From Trichoplusia ni (Eukaryota; Arthropoda; Insecta; Lepidoptera; Noctuidae): a DNA stretch of 64,000 bases. The position numbers were made by a program, and so were the translations under genes. The stretch spans positions 6,384,336 through 6,448,335 of the forward strand of contig NC_039486.1 of the NCBI RefSeq assembly GCF_003590095.1. Direction: 5' to 3'. The notes under the pieces are model-generated. The model had not been told where the DNA came from and made no database searches. It saw only the letters and a list, made by a program, of their open reading frames with translations. Positions within the stretch are counted from its first letter, which is position 1; each line of letters begins with the position of its first letter. Shown here piece after piece: positions 1 through 12,600 of the stretch.

Positions 1-3000
1 CAAGTCTCCACCTCCCAAACACATTTAAAAAGCAAACATACATTTAAACAAGCCATCAAAACGTTACCTCAACGTCATCCGTTAAAGTTGGTATAAACTA
101 CAGGAAAAATACGTTCAACAGAGTACTTTACATCGTGAGCTGAAAGCGTTCATTCGCTACCTGCCCATCAGTTTGATTCAAATAAATGTGTATAAAATTA
201 ACCAGAAGTCGTAACTTTAATATTCAGCGCAGCTGGAACGACACACGTATTATATTGTCTGCCATTAGTTACTCGTATATTGCTATTTGAGACAAGCTCG
301 CTACCAAATTGTTACAGAACCCAACATTACTACGAATGGAATTTATTTTATTCTGAAATAGAATGACGTATGATGGAACACGGGGCTGTCATTAAAATAA
401 ATGTCACTGAATAAAAAACCATTGAATATTGCACTAATAAAACTGTTTAACTGCTGCACGCTCCCATTTACACCTCGGTTGACCTACTTGCCTGACATTT
501 ATCAACGAAGTGACGACATTTTGTATTGAAACTAAAATAAACTTTTAACTGAAGCCCTTCCTAATGCTTAGTTGACAGCCTTTAACAGCAAAAATGAGTT
601 TTTCCAATACATTAAGGAAATTTTCAGTTAGCATGATTTTATTTTCTGTAATTACCTTTGGTTATGACATTTTTATGTTGGTCACATAACCTAAGACTTA
701 TTACTACATCTTTTAAATGTGAAATAGTATCTATTTAAGCACTTAGGTTCTCAAATACCTACATACTTTAAAAAAATCTATTCTAATTTTAAATCAATAC
801 AACTTTGGAAATGTTTGCCATTCTATCTTATCTGACATGTCTTTGTATCTCAAAATACTTTCACCATCAGATTGTATAAATATTTCTGGGTAGTTTTTTA
901 CCAGACGAATACATTCTGATGCCACAAAATATCGGACGCGGGAAGAATAACAAACAAAAATACGGAGCTTTCGCCTTTGTTGCTATCGCCGTTAGGGTCA
1001 TTATATAAATATTTATGTTATATGTTATTGAAAGGTTCGAAATGTAGATAAAAACAACCGATGGTAAATCATGTTTTTATACCACTCTTAGTAAGATATA
1101 CTTTTAGACGTTGAAGATCAGTTTGCAGAAGGAAACTTTGTAATGAACGAATCTAGTACAATAAATGGAAATTATATCTTCTATCTTTCTACTATTTTCG
1201 CAGTCGTTTAATTTCTCATTAACAATGGAATAATATAAAGTATGTTCAGGAACGTCCGAAATTTTAGTATTTTAACTGAAATCTAATTTATCAAGAAACT
1301 AAAAAGGTTCTTAGAAACATTTTAAACAACCTTACAGATAGTCATTAGCCAATCCAAGTTCACAAATTGGAAGCAATCACGTCAATTCAAAAGAATATTG
1401 ACTCTTTAAGCGATTACGGTTGTTTAAAATTAATGAGATTTATACGGAACTATCTAATTTTGTAATGTATGTTTGATGAACTGGTCACTCAATAAATCAT
1501 TTTCATTATCTAACCTTTTGAATCAATAATAATGGGGATCGAAGTCAAACCTTTAATAAACGATCACTGCTTAACCAGAGAGCGTAGTGAGAGCTTTTAG
1601 AGCACGGCTATTGCGGCCATAGAAGCGAGACACGGCTATGCTGAGTGTATCGCGTTGTCCCTCTTACACATAAACACGTATTGAGTTCAAGAGTTAATCA
1701 GTACATTCAGACACTGGGTGATAGAAGAGAGTTTAAATTATTATTATTATCAGAAGTCTAAGTTGTCATCAACTTAGTCTATAATATTTAATGTTAAACA
1801 GATGCTCTGTTACAATAACCAGGTTTACTTTAAGCTCCAGAAATACCTAATTCTCACTTATCTGTCCCAGGAACTTCAAAACAGTCCACCGATTTTCAAC
1901 ACTATTCTAATGTTTTCGAATACTATCGGAGATTGCCACAGTAACGCTAAAATCAAATTCCGAATGAAAAGATTTTTCCTCAAACGCTCGAGAAATGTCC
2001 GTTTATAGATATTCTGTTGGCCACGCAGGTACTAGCGGAAAATTACGCGTGTCATTCCTTTTCTTCCATGTACAGCCAGCAACCCAAACGGGACAATAGG
2101 GACCTAAAATGTTTTGTGTATTAAACGTGTTGGTATTAGACAATTAGACGAGGGTGCGCTAATATACATTAACACATAGCGCATGTACTTCCCGGTTTAT
2201 AGTCAAGTTCACTGTCACATAAAACTTGCCTTTATTGCGGTGGACTAAGGTTCGTTTTCTTCATTTCTCATCATTGCGGTAGACTGTTCAATTTTAGTGT
2301 GGATAAGACGCGCGCCGCAAGATACACGTCTCTCGGGAAAAGTAGCTTCGCAGCGTTAAAGTGTATCGCACGTGTGTACTTACCTCGTTCTAAGCACATG
2401 CACTTCTAAATTGTGTAGTTTGTGCTTACTGACCAACGATTTCTTTTAGTGTTGTATAAATTACTGAATACACTATTCAGTTGAGTGATATTCAAAGGTT
2501 AATTGAAATCAATTCATCGAATTCTTTCTCAAAGAGTCGGAAAATTTTGATTCAAGAAAAATAATCTTTTTTTAAACTAAAATATAGAGTACCCGGCAAA
2601 AATCTCCTCTAGTAACTCCCATACAGATCAATCACAGGGCAAAATCAATTAGATTTCACAATATAACGGACCCATATCACGATTCTCGAATACGACGGAA
2701 AAAGAATCTTTCAACGTCAGTAAAAATACGGTATAAAGAAAAATGGTTCATGGGATCGCTACGTTAGATTACGAGCAATTAACAATCCCGATATTAAAAG
2801 AGTCTTATTTACTTAAAATAATTACTCAATTAGTCAGAGTGGATACCACCTCTTAAATAATTCCTTCCAAAAGAGGGAGTGTTAATAAATTAACCGTGAC
2901 ATCAGTCTTTGACCCTCTTCGTACTGAGAACCGTTTGAAAAAGTGACGGGTTGGTTCGACCATGTATTTATTCTGAACCCCATTTTAAGACCAGGAGAGG

Positions 3001-6000
3001 ATTTGTTAAACAACTGACTACATTGAAATGAAAGCTCTCGTGAAAAGGTTTACAAATACCGATAATATTGAAAAGGATCTCATTTGATGATAGCGCTATT
3101 CTTGTTTAAAATTTTTGTTTGATTCTCAAGTAGTATACAAGATTGATATTTAAAAGAAAACTTGAGAGTTGAGAGCTGCAAACCTTCTTGGTGTGTTACT
3201 AGTTAACAATATTTGGAGAAATTGCAGCATTCTGAATGTTGGCACTACTGCACTGGTACTATTTCACCCCAAGACTTTATGTAGGAAGCAACGCACGTAC
3301 TTACGTCACAATGCATCATAGCTATCGCACAACAAGTGACCATTTATAGCCGATTTTACTTCGATTCTACCATTCCAATCCAGGTTACAAATTGTACCAA
3401 GATTATGTGCTTTATTACTGAAAATCACACGATATATGGCACCAATTTAAAAGCCTTCATGCTACCCGTTATAACTGTGAAAAGCTTAATAGCACCTATT
3501 ATATTCTCATCGAAGTATACAGAGAGTTGAGCTTTCTAACGTTTATTTAAACACTTGTAGCTTATCAAGTTGGTACAGTCGTTAGGACGTGTGCGCGGGC
3601 CGAGGTGTGCCCAAACGCGTTCCTTAATACCTCACCACGGTTAATGTACGCAAAACAAAAAATTCAGTGCGAAAGCTTCGCCTTTTACACGACATTCTTT
3701 ATTTATGGACGTGCACGCTCGCCCCACTTTACGAATGGATGTTCAAATGAAAGCGACTTGCAAAAACATTTTATGTAGAAAAATGTGCGAAACTAGCAAA
3801 CATAATAGCACCCGCACACGTCTTCATTAGCACAATGTTTAAACTGAAGAACCTTAAAATAAACTCCACCTGCAGGCAAGAATTTGACATTTAGTGTTCG
3901 AGCTTGCTCTACACAAAACATTTACCAACATACCGAATACCAACACAACTTTAAAGGCAAATGTGTGCAACTCATAATTATAATCCAACAGCGATCATAA
4001 CCATTTCATTTTCTAGCGAAACAATTTACCGCAAAGTGCAGTCAATTATTAGTTGTTGATAACAAAGATAAATGTATACATACAGCAAACATGTTTACAA
4101 ATTGCATTAACAATGAACTACCATTCAGCCTGATACAGTTGTACGAGTGTCATTCAAATAACGCAATCAATCTCTGCATAAACACCTATGTTCGGCATAG
4201 CATCGAATCAAAATCCAATTTAGGTAAGCCGAATTTCCACTGACGGGTTATCGGTAGCGATAAAATCAATATGTTCTCTTTAGTGTTCACAATAAATTAA
4301 ACTACCTTTTAATTTCAACGCCGAAAGTAGAACGAATTCAAATTAGAGGAACGGATCGAAATCCTGTCTATTGCCTCGCAGGTAAATCAAGACAAAAAAA
4401 ATACTGCAGCTTTAAAATTGAAGTGAATGAAAGCTTGCCAGCGACAGTAACTCATTTCCCTTTTAAAACTACTATTTCCCTGTTTCATTAGAAGTTGGTG
4501 ATAGAATAAATCAAATTTGCGCAATTGATGTCGTCTGCAGTTTCATATTAAATAAGTCATTAAAATTCAGTGCTGCGTTTCATCTGATAATGCTGTCGAT
4601 ATAGCGATTGGGAATTTAGTTTTATAAGGTTAATTCATTTCCTTCTATTATTGAAATTGGGACATACAGTTTTTGACTGTATTATAAACAAAACATTAAA
4701 CCCACATATCCAATAGCTTTTAAGGTGAAAGTAAATATCAGACTGTTAAAAATACTCTACATATATGTGATTACATTAATTTGCTCTTTTTGTCATGCAA
4801 TCGCATGAAACTGAAAATTATTTCTTTGAGTTTTCTATGAAACGTCCCATGAGTAATTACTCGGGCGTGGTCGCCAACGTGTTATTATTGACATGACCAA
4901 ATAATTATGGCGACATGTTCACCGTATTATGAATTCAAAGAATCATCCTTAGCGCTAAGTAATTTGGAACAACAGTGCTTTTTTTATTTGTACTGTTTGC
5001 TTAAGTTATTCCAGGACAAAAAGTGTAACGACGTGTGAAACGGAAAAACATGCTAAATTCTCAAAGCTTTTTTAAATATAATGAGACAAACTAAATACGT
5101 TTCTCTTTCGTATAATAAACCTTTTCTAAGTAACAGAGTCTTCAGCTATCCTGAACAGTCATTTGTTTCGTCATTACTACGGCACAATTAGCGTGTAAAA
5201 CCGCAGATAACAGACTATCTAATGGTCGCAGAAATTAATGTTATAGCCGAATGGGCTACGCTTAACTGGCCAGGCTTAAAACTACAACGTGAATAGCAAT
5301 ATATTGGCAAACGTTTAATTTCCCTGCATAAGTACAACATCAAACGTCGTCAAAGGAAACTTTATTATTATTATTTTTGTCGATGTTTCCCTAAAAATAC
5401 TAAAGAGACACTGAAGTGAAAACGCTGGCTGTTAAGATAAAATAAAAAGGCAAGTAATCCTAAAAAATGAACTCACGTACCACCTACACACAATTAGAAG
5501 AAATACAAACATAATTACAAAAGAACATTCTAGATGAAACACAACACGGAGTGTTAGTACTTACTCATTCGTGTGCGACACCCACAAAAAACAAATAGGC
5601 TTGGCAAATGGCAGTACCATCCCGACGGGCTATATAAAGCTCAGGCGGTACTTACGCGAAATGATGAAATGACACAGTACACATTAATTATTCGTAAACA
5701 CTAATAGCTTGACCGCGTAAACCAGTTTGGTATCCCTCTTATATTCCACACGTGTGTCGATGTTGGACATCCATGACGGTATAAGTATTGATTAGTTTAC
5801 ACTACTAAGTAGTCGATGGATAATCTTGAATATTATGATACTTTTAGCGTAAAACAATATAGTGCAGGTCAAGGCTCTTATTTTTTACTGTTAGCAATGG
5901 CTTCTTTTTGGTAAAGTGTCGGTACCCCTTGGAGGAGGAAGCAGGTGTTGTCTGACTCTTTCTGGCTAAACCTTTACCTACATCTACACTACGGACTACG

Positions 6001-7562
6001 TCATCTACGTTTCGGTTTCGGTACATGGGAAAACGTTACAATTCTTCAGTCACCTGATAGGCATGGCCTCTTTCAACTAGCTCATATCAAGATTCTTAGT
6101 CAGGTTACATTTTGTCTCAAAATGTTCACTCATTAAAGGAATATACACTCAGGGTTAGTGCTACGACTGCGTTTCCAGCAGAAATACGTAGCGTCGTAGC
6201 ATTGCTACGCAATCAAAACTCTTTAATGATGTAACCAAACAAAACCTGTACATTAGGTTCTTGAACGAAAAACGAACGACAAATTGAGAACCATCTTATA
6301 TGCTAAGAATTCCTTACAAGAAGAGTTTTAAATTTTGTTTCACAAGAATAATAAATCTGAGACATTGCTTGCATAAAGCGTACTTTTAGATATCGAGGAT
6401 ATGAAAGAGGCTCAAATGCTAAAAGGCAGATACATTAAGCTTTTAATTAGATGCTGGCTGGATACAAACATTAATTGGTGTGTACAGTTATTGATGCTGT
6501 TATTACACGCACTCAGCGTAGCCGCGCACCGACCCCCGACTCTGCCAACCGTTATCTTTACGGTTGGTTTCATGTATAATCCAATTTCAACGAGCCGCAA
6601 TTACGAGGATTTTAAAAATATACTCCCGGACATTTGGAAAGAGCTACACAGATTTTTTATTAAATATTTTTGTTGTGTAAAAGTGTTGTCCGATTGTAGT
6701 GATGTTTAGAATACCCTATTACTAAATTCAGACAGGTCGACAGTTTTTTTTTCCAGGCACGATTTATTCCTGTTGACGCTATAATTACAAATATACTAAA
6801 ACTAAAACTCGAGGAAGATAGCACCACTTGGTGATAATTATTAACTGGATAGACCACTTTTTTCTTTACTCTATTTGTACGCAACTCTGATTGTCGCGAT
6901 TCTATCTCGCACTTGACAAGATTTTTGTTTGTATTTATTTCTTTGAATATTCTCACTATTTCAATGAACTATATTGTAAACGGAAACAAGTTCAGTGCAG
7001 CCCTTGTACCACAGTTCATATGAACCTAAAACCTATATTTAAATACTTGAAGTACATTCAAGGAAACAAGCCCTTTTCCTCGAAGCAATCCAGTAAGTGA
7101 AGATAACAAAATTGTATGTTTGATAATTGTACAGATTTAATCTGTGACCTACTTTCATACAGTCGTCGACAGGTTATCCTTTTAAATGATCAATTATTCC
7201 ACGGATGTTGTCAGTCGGCCGGTTATTTGACTTTCTAAGGTCTAAAGTGAGTTCAAACCAAATGTCATGTGGATAAATAATACGTCAGTTTATCATTGAC
7301 TTATTTAGAAGATTTTTTTGTTTATACCGGTACATTGGAATTCCATTGTCTAATAAATTAATGATGTTGTGTTTTTAATGCCATTCTTTTAATAACATTC
7401 TACTCCTCTAGCAATGAAAGAAAATATACGTATGAGATATATAATAAATTATACAAGTTTGTCGAATAAAGTAGTCTTAAATTGAAATAAAACACATTCA
7501 ATAAAATCAAATACTTAAACGACATTACGGGTAACACATTCTGATATTACGTTACATATTTG
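1..7562. other. Intergenic sequence, no gene recognised
   Basis: AT-rich sequence with stops in all frames. The longest open frames are about 100 codons or less and match no family I know. It holds a few richer patches (about 1570-1670 and 2280-2345), a TATA-like string near 5632 with no supported gene after it, and a short inverted repeat near 6159-6201 (arms TGCTACGAC and GTCGTAGCA) that resembles a repeat remnant. The upstream part of a gene starting outside the window cannot be excluded. Confidence 0.6.
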
Positions 7563-7628
7563 ATTGGCTACAAAAAGCTGTATGTAATGTTGGCAGTATA
7601 AATTAAGTTTCATCTGTAAGTACACAGT
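7563..7628 (+). promoter_or_regulatory. Candidate core promoter (inverted CCAAT, TATA box, initiator)
   Basis: An ATTGG (inverted CCAAT) at 7563-7567 is followed by TATAAAT at 7597-7603. A CAGT initiator-like string lies about 25-30 bases further on, at 7625-7628. After it, base composition changes to a richer stretch of about 180 bases ending in a good splice donor. The spacing fits an RNA polymerase II promoter. Assignment to the Beat gene downstream is inference: same strand, and no other gene lies between. Confidence 0.35.
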
Positions 7629-7810
7629 AGTCCGGCAGCGGGATGTTTGACTTGGGAGTCTATTCTGTTTGCTCGGTCCGCGCAATCAGCGCTGCGACTT
7701 GTGCGAGTTAAACTATCCAGCTGTACCACTGCAGCTGCTTAGTGTTCACCAGTCGACACTGCGCTTTAATAGAGAATATTAGTCGATTTACAATAACATC
7801 CACCACCAAG
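7626..7810 (+). other. Candidate non-coding first exon (5' UTR) of the Beat-like gene
   Basis: The stretch after the candidate promoter is less AT-rich than its surroundings and ends ACCAAG|GTACAT at 7810/7811, a usable splice donor. Its first ATG (7643) opens only a 22-codon reading frame that stops at 7711, so it would act as a leader with an upstream ORF. If spliced to the acceptor at 22564/22565 it would skip an intron of 14.75 kb, which is normal for neuronal cell-adhesion genes in insects. No transcript evidence is available. Confidence 0.3.
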
Positions 7811-9610
7811 GTACATACATCACTAATTTCAAAATTTAAGGACCGAACGCATTGCTCCAATGACTTAAGACAAAATGCCGCCTTTAACGAATCGAATCGA
7901 ATAATTAAAAAATAGTCGTATTTAATATTGCCGTATTCATTATTTGTTCTCTCTCCGTTACTTGTAAATTGAAGGTGACGACGGCGACGTTATATTATAA
8001 AAATGTAATAAATATGCATTTACTTACTTAAGGAAACTGGACATGACCCCTATAATATTGTGGTTAGAATTTAAAAACTTGCATATTTTTTGTGCATTGC
8101 TAAAGAACAATGGAAATGTATTCTAAGATCATTGTTTATTTATTCACATAAGTGAGTTTCAGCCAAATAGCTATTTAAGGATAGACACTAGACGGTCAAA
8201 CTAACGACCTGTCTACAAATCAGCACCTCAAGCTAAATCTAAATCTGGACTATGCTGCCAACACATTTTAGAACCACTATACCTGTCCATTTGCAACTAC
8301 TGTCAATCGAAACAAAAGCTGGAAATCTATGGCAAGCTCTAATCTAATTCTATTTTCAAATGTAGGATATGCTGATATACAACCTATGTAGGCTGCCAAT
8401 GTATAAATGGAGTTTCAATATCGATTTTCTTGAAGCAACTTACGGAAAGTGCTTAGTACCTAGGAACTAAGTTTCCCTCTTACCTTCTTATACTACGGAC
8501 TTACTTCTTATACCTACCTACATAGGTATAGAGAACATTCACAAGGGTTATTTAAACTGTCGATATTGTGTCCGATCTTACAGATAAACTTTTGACGGCA
8601 GTGGTCGTCAAACATTTGTTTATTTCCTATGAAATATTTATGCTTTGAGTTCATTGAACATCTAAAATGCTCCTTTTTAATAGCAACTGAAATTTATTGA
8701 GCGTTATAAAAGTACTTTATTTATATATACCTAAAATCACTGACAGTCCTTTTGGTCACTAGGCAATATTTAATAGTCAATATGTTTTTTATTCATGAAC
8801 AAATAAAATCTATGGGCTAAATATCTGTTTTAATTTTCAGCAATGTTGATTCTAGTTTGTGCTTTAATTTATATCTAACATGTTTACCGTTTAAATAACA
8901 TAGTTAATTCAATGACTGAATTTTATATCATGCAGAGCTTAAAAAAGAAACTTGGATTGATAAACAAATGCTAGCATTTACGTTTTATTCATCAACTTCA
9001 CAAAAGTAAAAAAAACATGGTATTCGTTATAAAATATGAATAATATTTAAGCGGAGTTCGCAAGCGTTAATTTGTCCCGATTCAACAAACATTTTTGAGT
9101 CTTCATCAACTAGATTGCAAGCTGCACAGTTGTGAGATGTTTTGCTTGCAGAATTGAACTTGGTTTAAATTCTTAATTTAAGCATTTGGTCCATTGAAAA
9201 GTTATATTAACCTTGCATTTATTAAATTCAGCATTTATTACAGACGTTTTGGGGATGGTTAAGGAAGCTTGAAACCAAAAATGTGAGATTGCCACAACAG
9301 CACTTTGGAGAATAGGTGGAATACGTTTATGTTACTGACCAAATCTGTATCCTTTTGATACTAATTTTGGTTCCTTTGATCCTTTTTCGCGTCCCGTACA
9401 TCTATGTTAATTGCAGAATTTATAGATGCAAGTAATAATTCCTTTCTTAAGCAATTTTTCAATGGATTTTAAAAATAGATCTGATTTTATATAGAAGGAA
9501 GAAAACTTTAGTGAGCCTTGACTACACAATATTCAGAAATTAGATAAAACGTACAATGCACAATGATAAAAAATTGTCTGAACACCAACTTAAGAAACGA
9601 ACTTTTTAAA

Positions 9611-9626
9611 CTAACCTAACCTAACC
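9611..9626. repeat. Short telomere-like CTAACC run
   Basis: Three successive CTAAC units sit on the plus strand, the complement of the insect telomeric unit TTAGG. Too short to imply a telomere. Such runs occur inside insect chromosomes and in transposon ends. Confidence 0.5.
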
Positions 9627-12600
9627 TTATTGATTTTTTTTTCCATTAAACCATTTATAACAAGTCTTGATACAAAGGGATTGACGTGCAAATGACTACT
9701 ATCCTCGCTTTGTAACTAAAGCCACGGACAAATATATGTTCGAAATTTAAAATTTAATACGCACTGTTATTGATACCACAAAGTTTTTATTATTTTTATT
9801 TGCGAGTTTTATTATTTTTGTATACATCGCTTTTACAAAATATCTTTATTGTATTCTCTTTCATTTTATGAATATTTCAGTGTAGGTTTCAATTAAATAC
9901 GTATCCGTATCGATGGTATTCGAGATGTCCTGTATTTTTTTTGTATCTGCTATAAATCATTTGCAGCTATAACCGATATCTACGTACGCAAAGCCGCGGT
10001 AAAAGGCTTGTATTGCCATAAATTCCCTCGATATTCAACAGTTCTTTTTATCACTCTTTTGTCTTTGCTCACACTAAATTCCTTCCTTCACAAAGCTACG
10101 CTCAACGCTCCATATATTTTGTCTGAGGAAGTTGTAACAGACTCTAGCTGACACCTACAAAGCTGGCACAGATTAATAATCTTCAATGTACACCAAGGAA
10201 AGGCAGTACAGTCACGTACACACATATTTTATGTTGTTTTCCTTATAAATCTGTCGTTTCATGGGAATAGGTGTGTTCTTTTTTCTGTGCCTTACGTTTG
10301 ATTGATTGCGTCCTAATGTCGGATTACCTAGGTCATTTGAAAGCTTTACTGGGAAAATACTATGTATTACTGAAATTGGAATAAGTTATTTCAAACCCGT
10401 TTCTCCTATTGCAGGTCATAGACCTTACCTAAATAAAATCATGATACAAAAGAAACCGCTATAATTGTTCACTATCATGTTCCGTTTAATTGTATAAGGT
10501 ACTGTTAAAAAGAGCTAATTTAATCTGTGGTAAGTAATATCCGCTATTTCAAATTATTTTTTAGATAAACCAAAAATCTGATACCCATAAGGGATTCATG
10601 ACCATTTTAAATTATATAGCTATATGAATTGACAGTTTTACGTCAGTAAACTTCGAAAAAGTTGCTACAGTTGGCACTACACAAAAGAAGACGAGTTAGA
10701 CCAAGCCACTGCTATAAAAGCAGATCCTAAAAATAAAACAAACGCGAATATTCCAAAATAATTAAACGTGACATCAATCTTACCACTGCGTCACATAAAA
10801 TAACCTTACTTTTTTCATTACGTAACACCAAAAAACTCTTGCCGTATTTAGCTTTTCCATTCAACTCCAATGATACCGGAGTAAATCCGTCGAACATTAC
10901 ATAAAAGTGATTGATTCCCAGAACACGGGAATGAGACACCGAAGAATTGGTCCCGACTGTTGTAATGATTGCCCATTTCGGTGTCGTTAAGAGAAACCTC
11001 CAATATACGTACGCGTCTACGACCGGTGTGTGGGAATTCTTTAGAACTTGGGCTTTTTCGTTTCCTCTGAATGTATTATCTATTAAACATCTGCTCTCGA
11101 CGCATTTGTTAATAGGTTTTCGTTAAGAAGTGTTGTTGATGATCAATTGCTAAGTAAGTATATTATTTGAAAATTGGAAGCTGAGTACCATAGGTATATA
11201 TGCAAAATATGTATTCTTCTATTTCTTCTTGTTAAAGTGCTATCTCCTTCTGAAGGGTCGCAATTATTTTGGCTGTTTACACTTTCGACAAAGCTGCATG
11301 GAAAAGCCATCTAGTAGCTACGTTTGCTGTACCTTCTTCTGTCCTGGATTTCCGTTGCAAGTTCAGTTGGAGTATGGCATACTTGTTGTTTCCAATTAAG
11401 TGAATGTTATAAAATATGTATACTAACAATAATAAATAACCGCCACTTATCTTACTACCACGGATCAATGTTCTTTGCTTATATACGCAACCCATCCATT
11501 CCTTTCAGTTGAAATATGTTTATCATTAGACAAATCTTAGGTTTCCATACAAAGAACACATGCAGCAAGTGAAATAACGTGAGTCGCAAGAAAGTAAATT
11601 TGATCGACTTTGATTGTAGGACTCTACAAATTTCGACTCCTGTTCAAAAGAGCGATGTCGTTATGTTGAAGTCGTTCTGTCAAATTGTAGTTTGAGGAGA
11701 AACCGACGACTAACAATATTTCGAATATAACGCAGTTTTTATCTTTTAACAATTTGGATATTATGTTCTATCTCTTGAACATTCTGACTTACTTGTATTA
11801 ATTTGACTTTTCATCTTATAATATCCATCGTGAGGCGAATGCAATGAATGTATTTACCGGAATCGTCCGACTACTTTCGGAAGGATTTGTATATGTAGGT
11901 ACTGTTGCATTTTTATCTTATTAAAGCGACCATAATAAAAACGAGATAATTAAGCAATAAGAGAATTTGACAGAAATAATTCATAACAATTAATTAGCAA
12001 TGATGTACTACCTCGGAAACGACTGCCAAATTAATTACTTGTCCGAATTTATATAGCTGAACAATGAAATTGATATTAATGAGATTTAATTGACTAATAA
12101 ATAAATTCAGGAAAATATCTAGCTGTCAGCATTCAACGGCTTAGGCCTTTTTTGTACATCCGGCAGAGCTAATTCAAACGATTTTAGAATTTACCGAGGC
12201 ATGCTTTCACTTGGACCTATGACCTTAGGTGACGGTAGTCCTTGAAGACTAAATATGGGACTTTGTTGGTTTTCAGACTCTTCTCATCATAGAAAAATAC
12301 TGTTTCAAATGAATAGCCACACAGAGATCACAAAAATGCTATTAATATAGACAAAAACGTTGTAGTTTAGGTACCGTGTGAAGGTTTGAAACACTTCGTT
12401 ATTCAAACAGCTGTTCATGATTATGTAGTGTTCACGAAAACAAATGAATACTAAATATTTATATTTATTTATTGAATGCAATATTTCATTTATCCGTACA
12501 GCAATTCTGACAAAAATAAATAACGCTTTACTCTTTCCAAAACAAAATTTATTGTTGTGCTTACTTAATTTACTAAATTATTTCACTATTTTTGTAAAAT

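Noticed and set aside
5630..5680. TATATAAAG followed by an ATGATG, considered as a promoter.
   Set aside because: The frame stops after three codons and no exon or donor follows.
6401..6709. 102-codon frame with a leucine-rich stretch resembling a signal peptide.
   Set aside because: The hydrophobic run lies about 30 residues in, no mature domain follows, and the opposite strand is equally open. Not supported as a gene.
8842..8877. Short hydrophobic frame MLILVCALIYI after a TTTCAG acceptor, considered as a signal-peptide exon.
   Set aside because: It stops after 11 codons with no donor in the required phase.
10261..10305. Hydrophobic frame MGIGVFFFLCLTFD, considered as a signal-peptide exon.
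   Set aside because: The only nearby GT would splice in the wrong phase and the frame stops at once.
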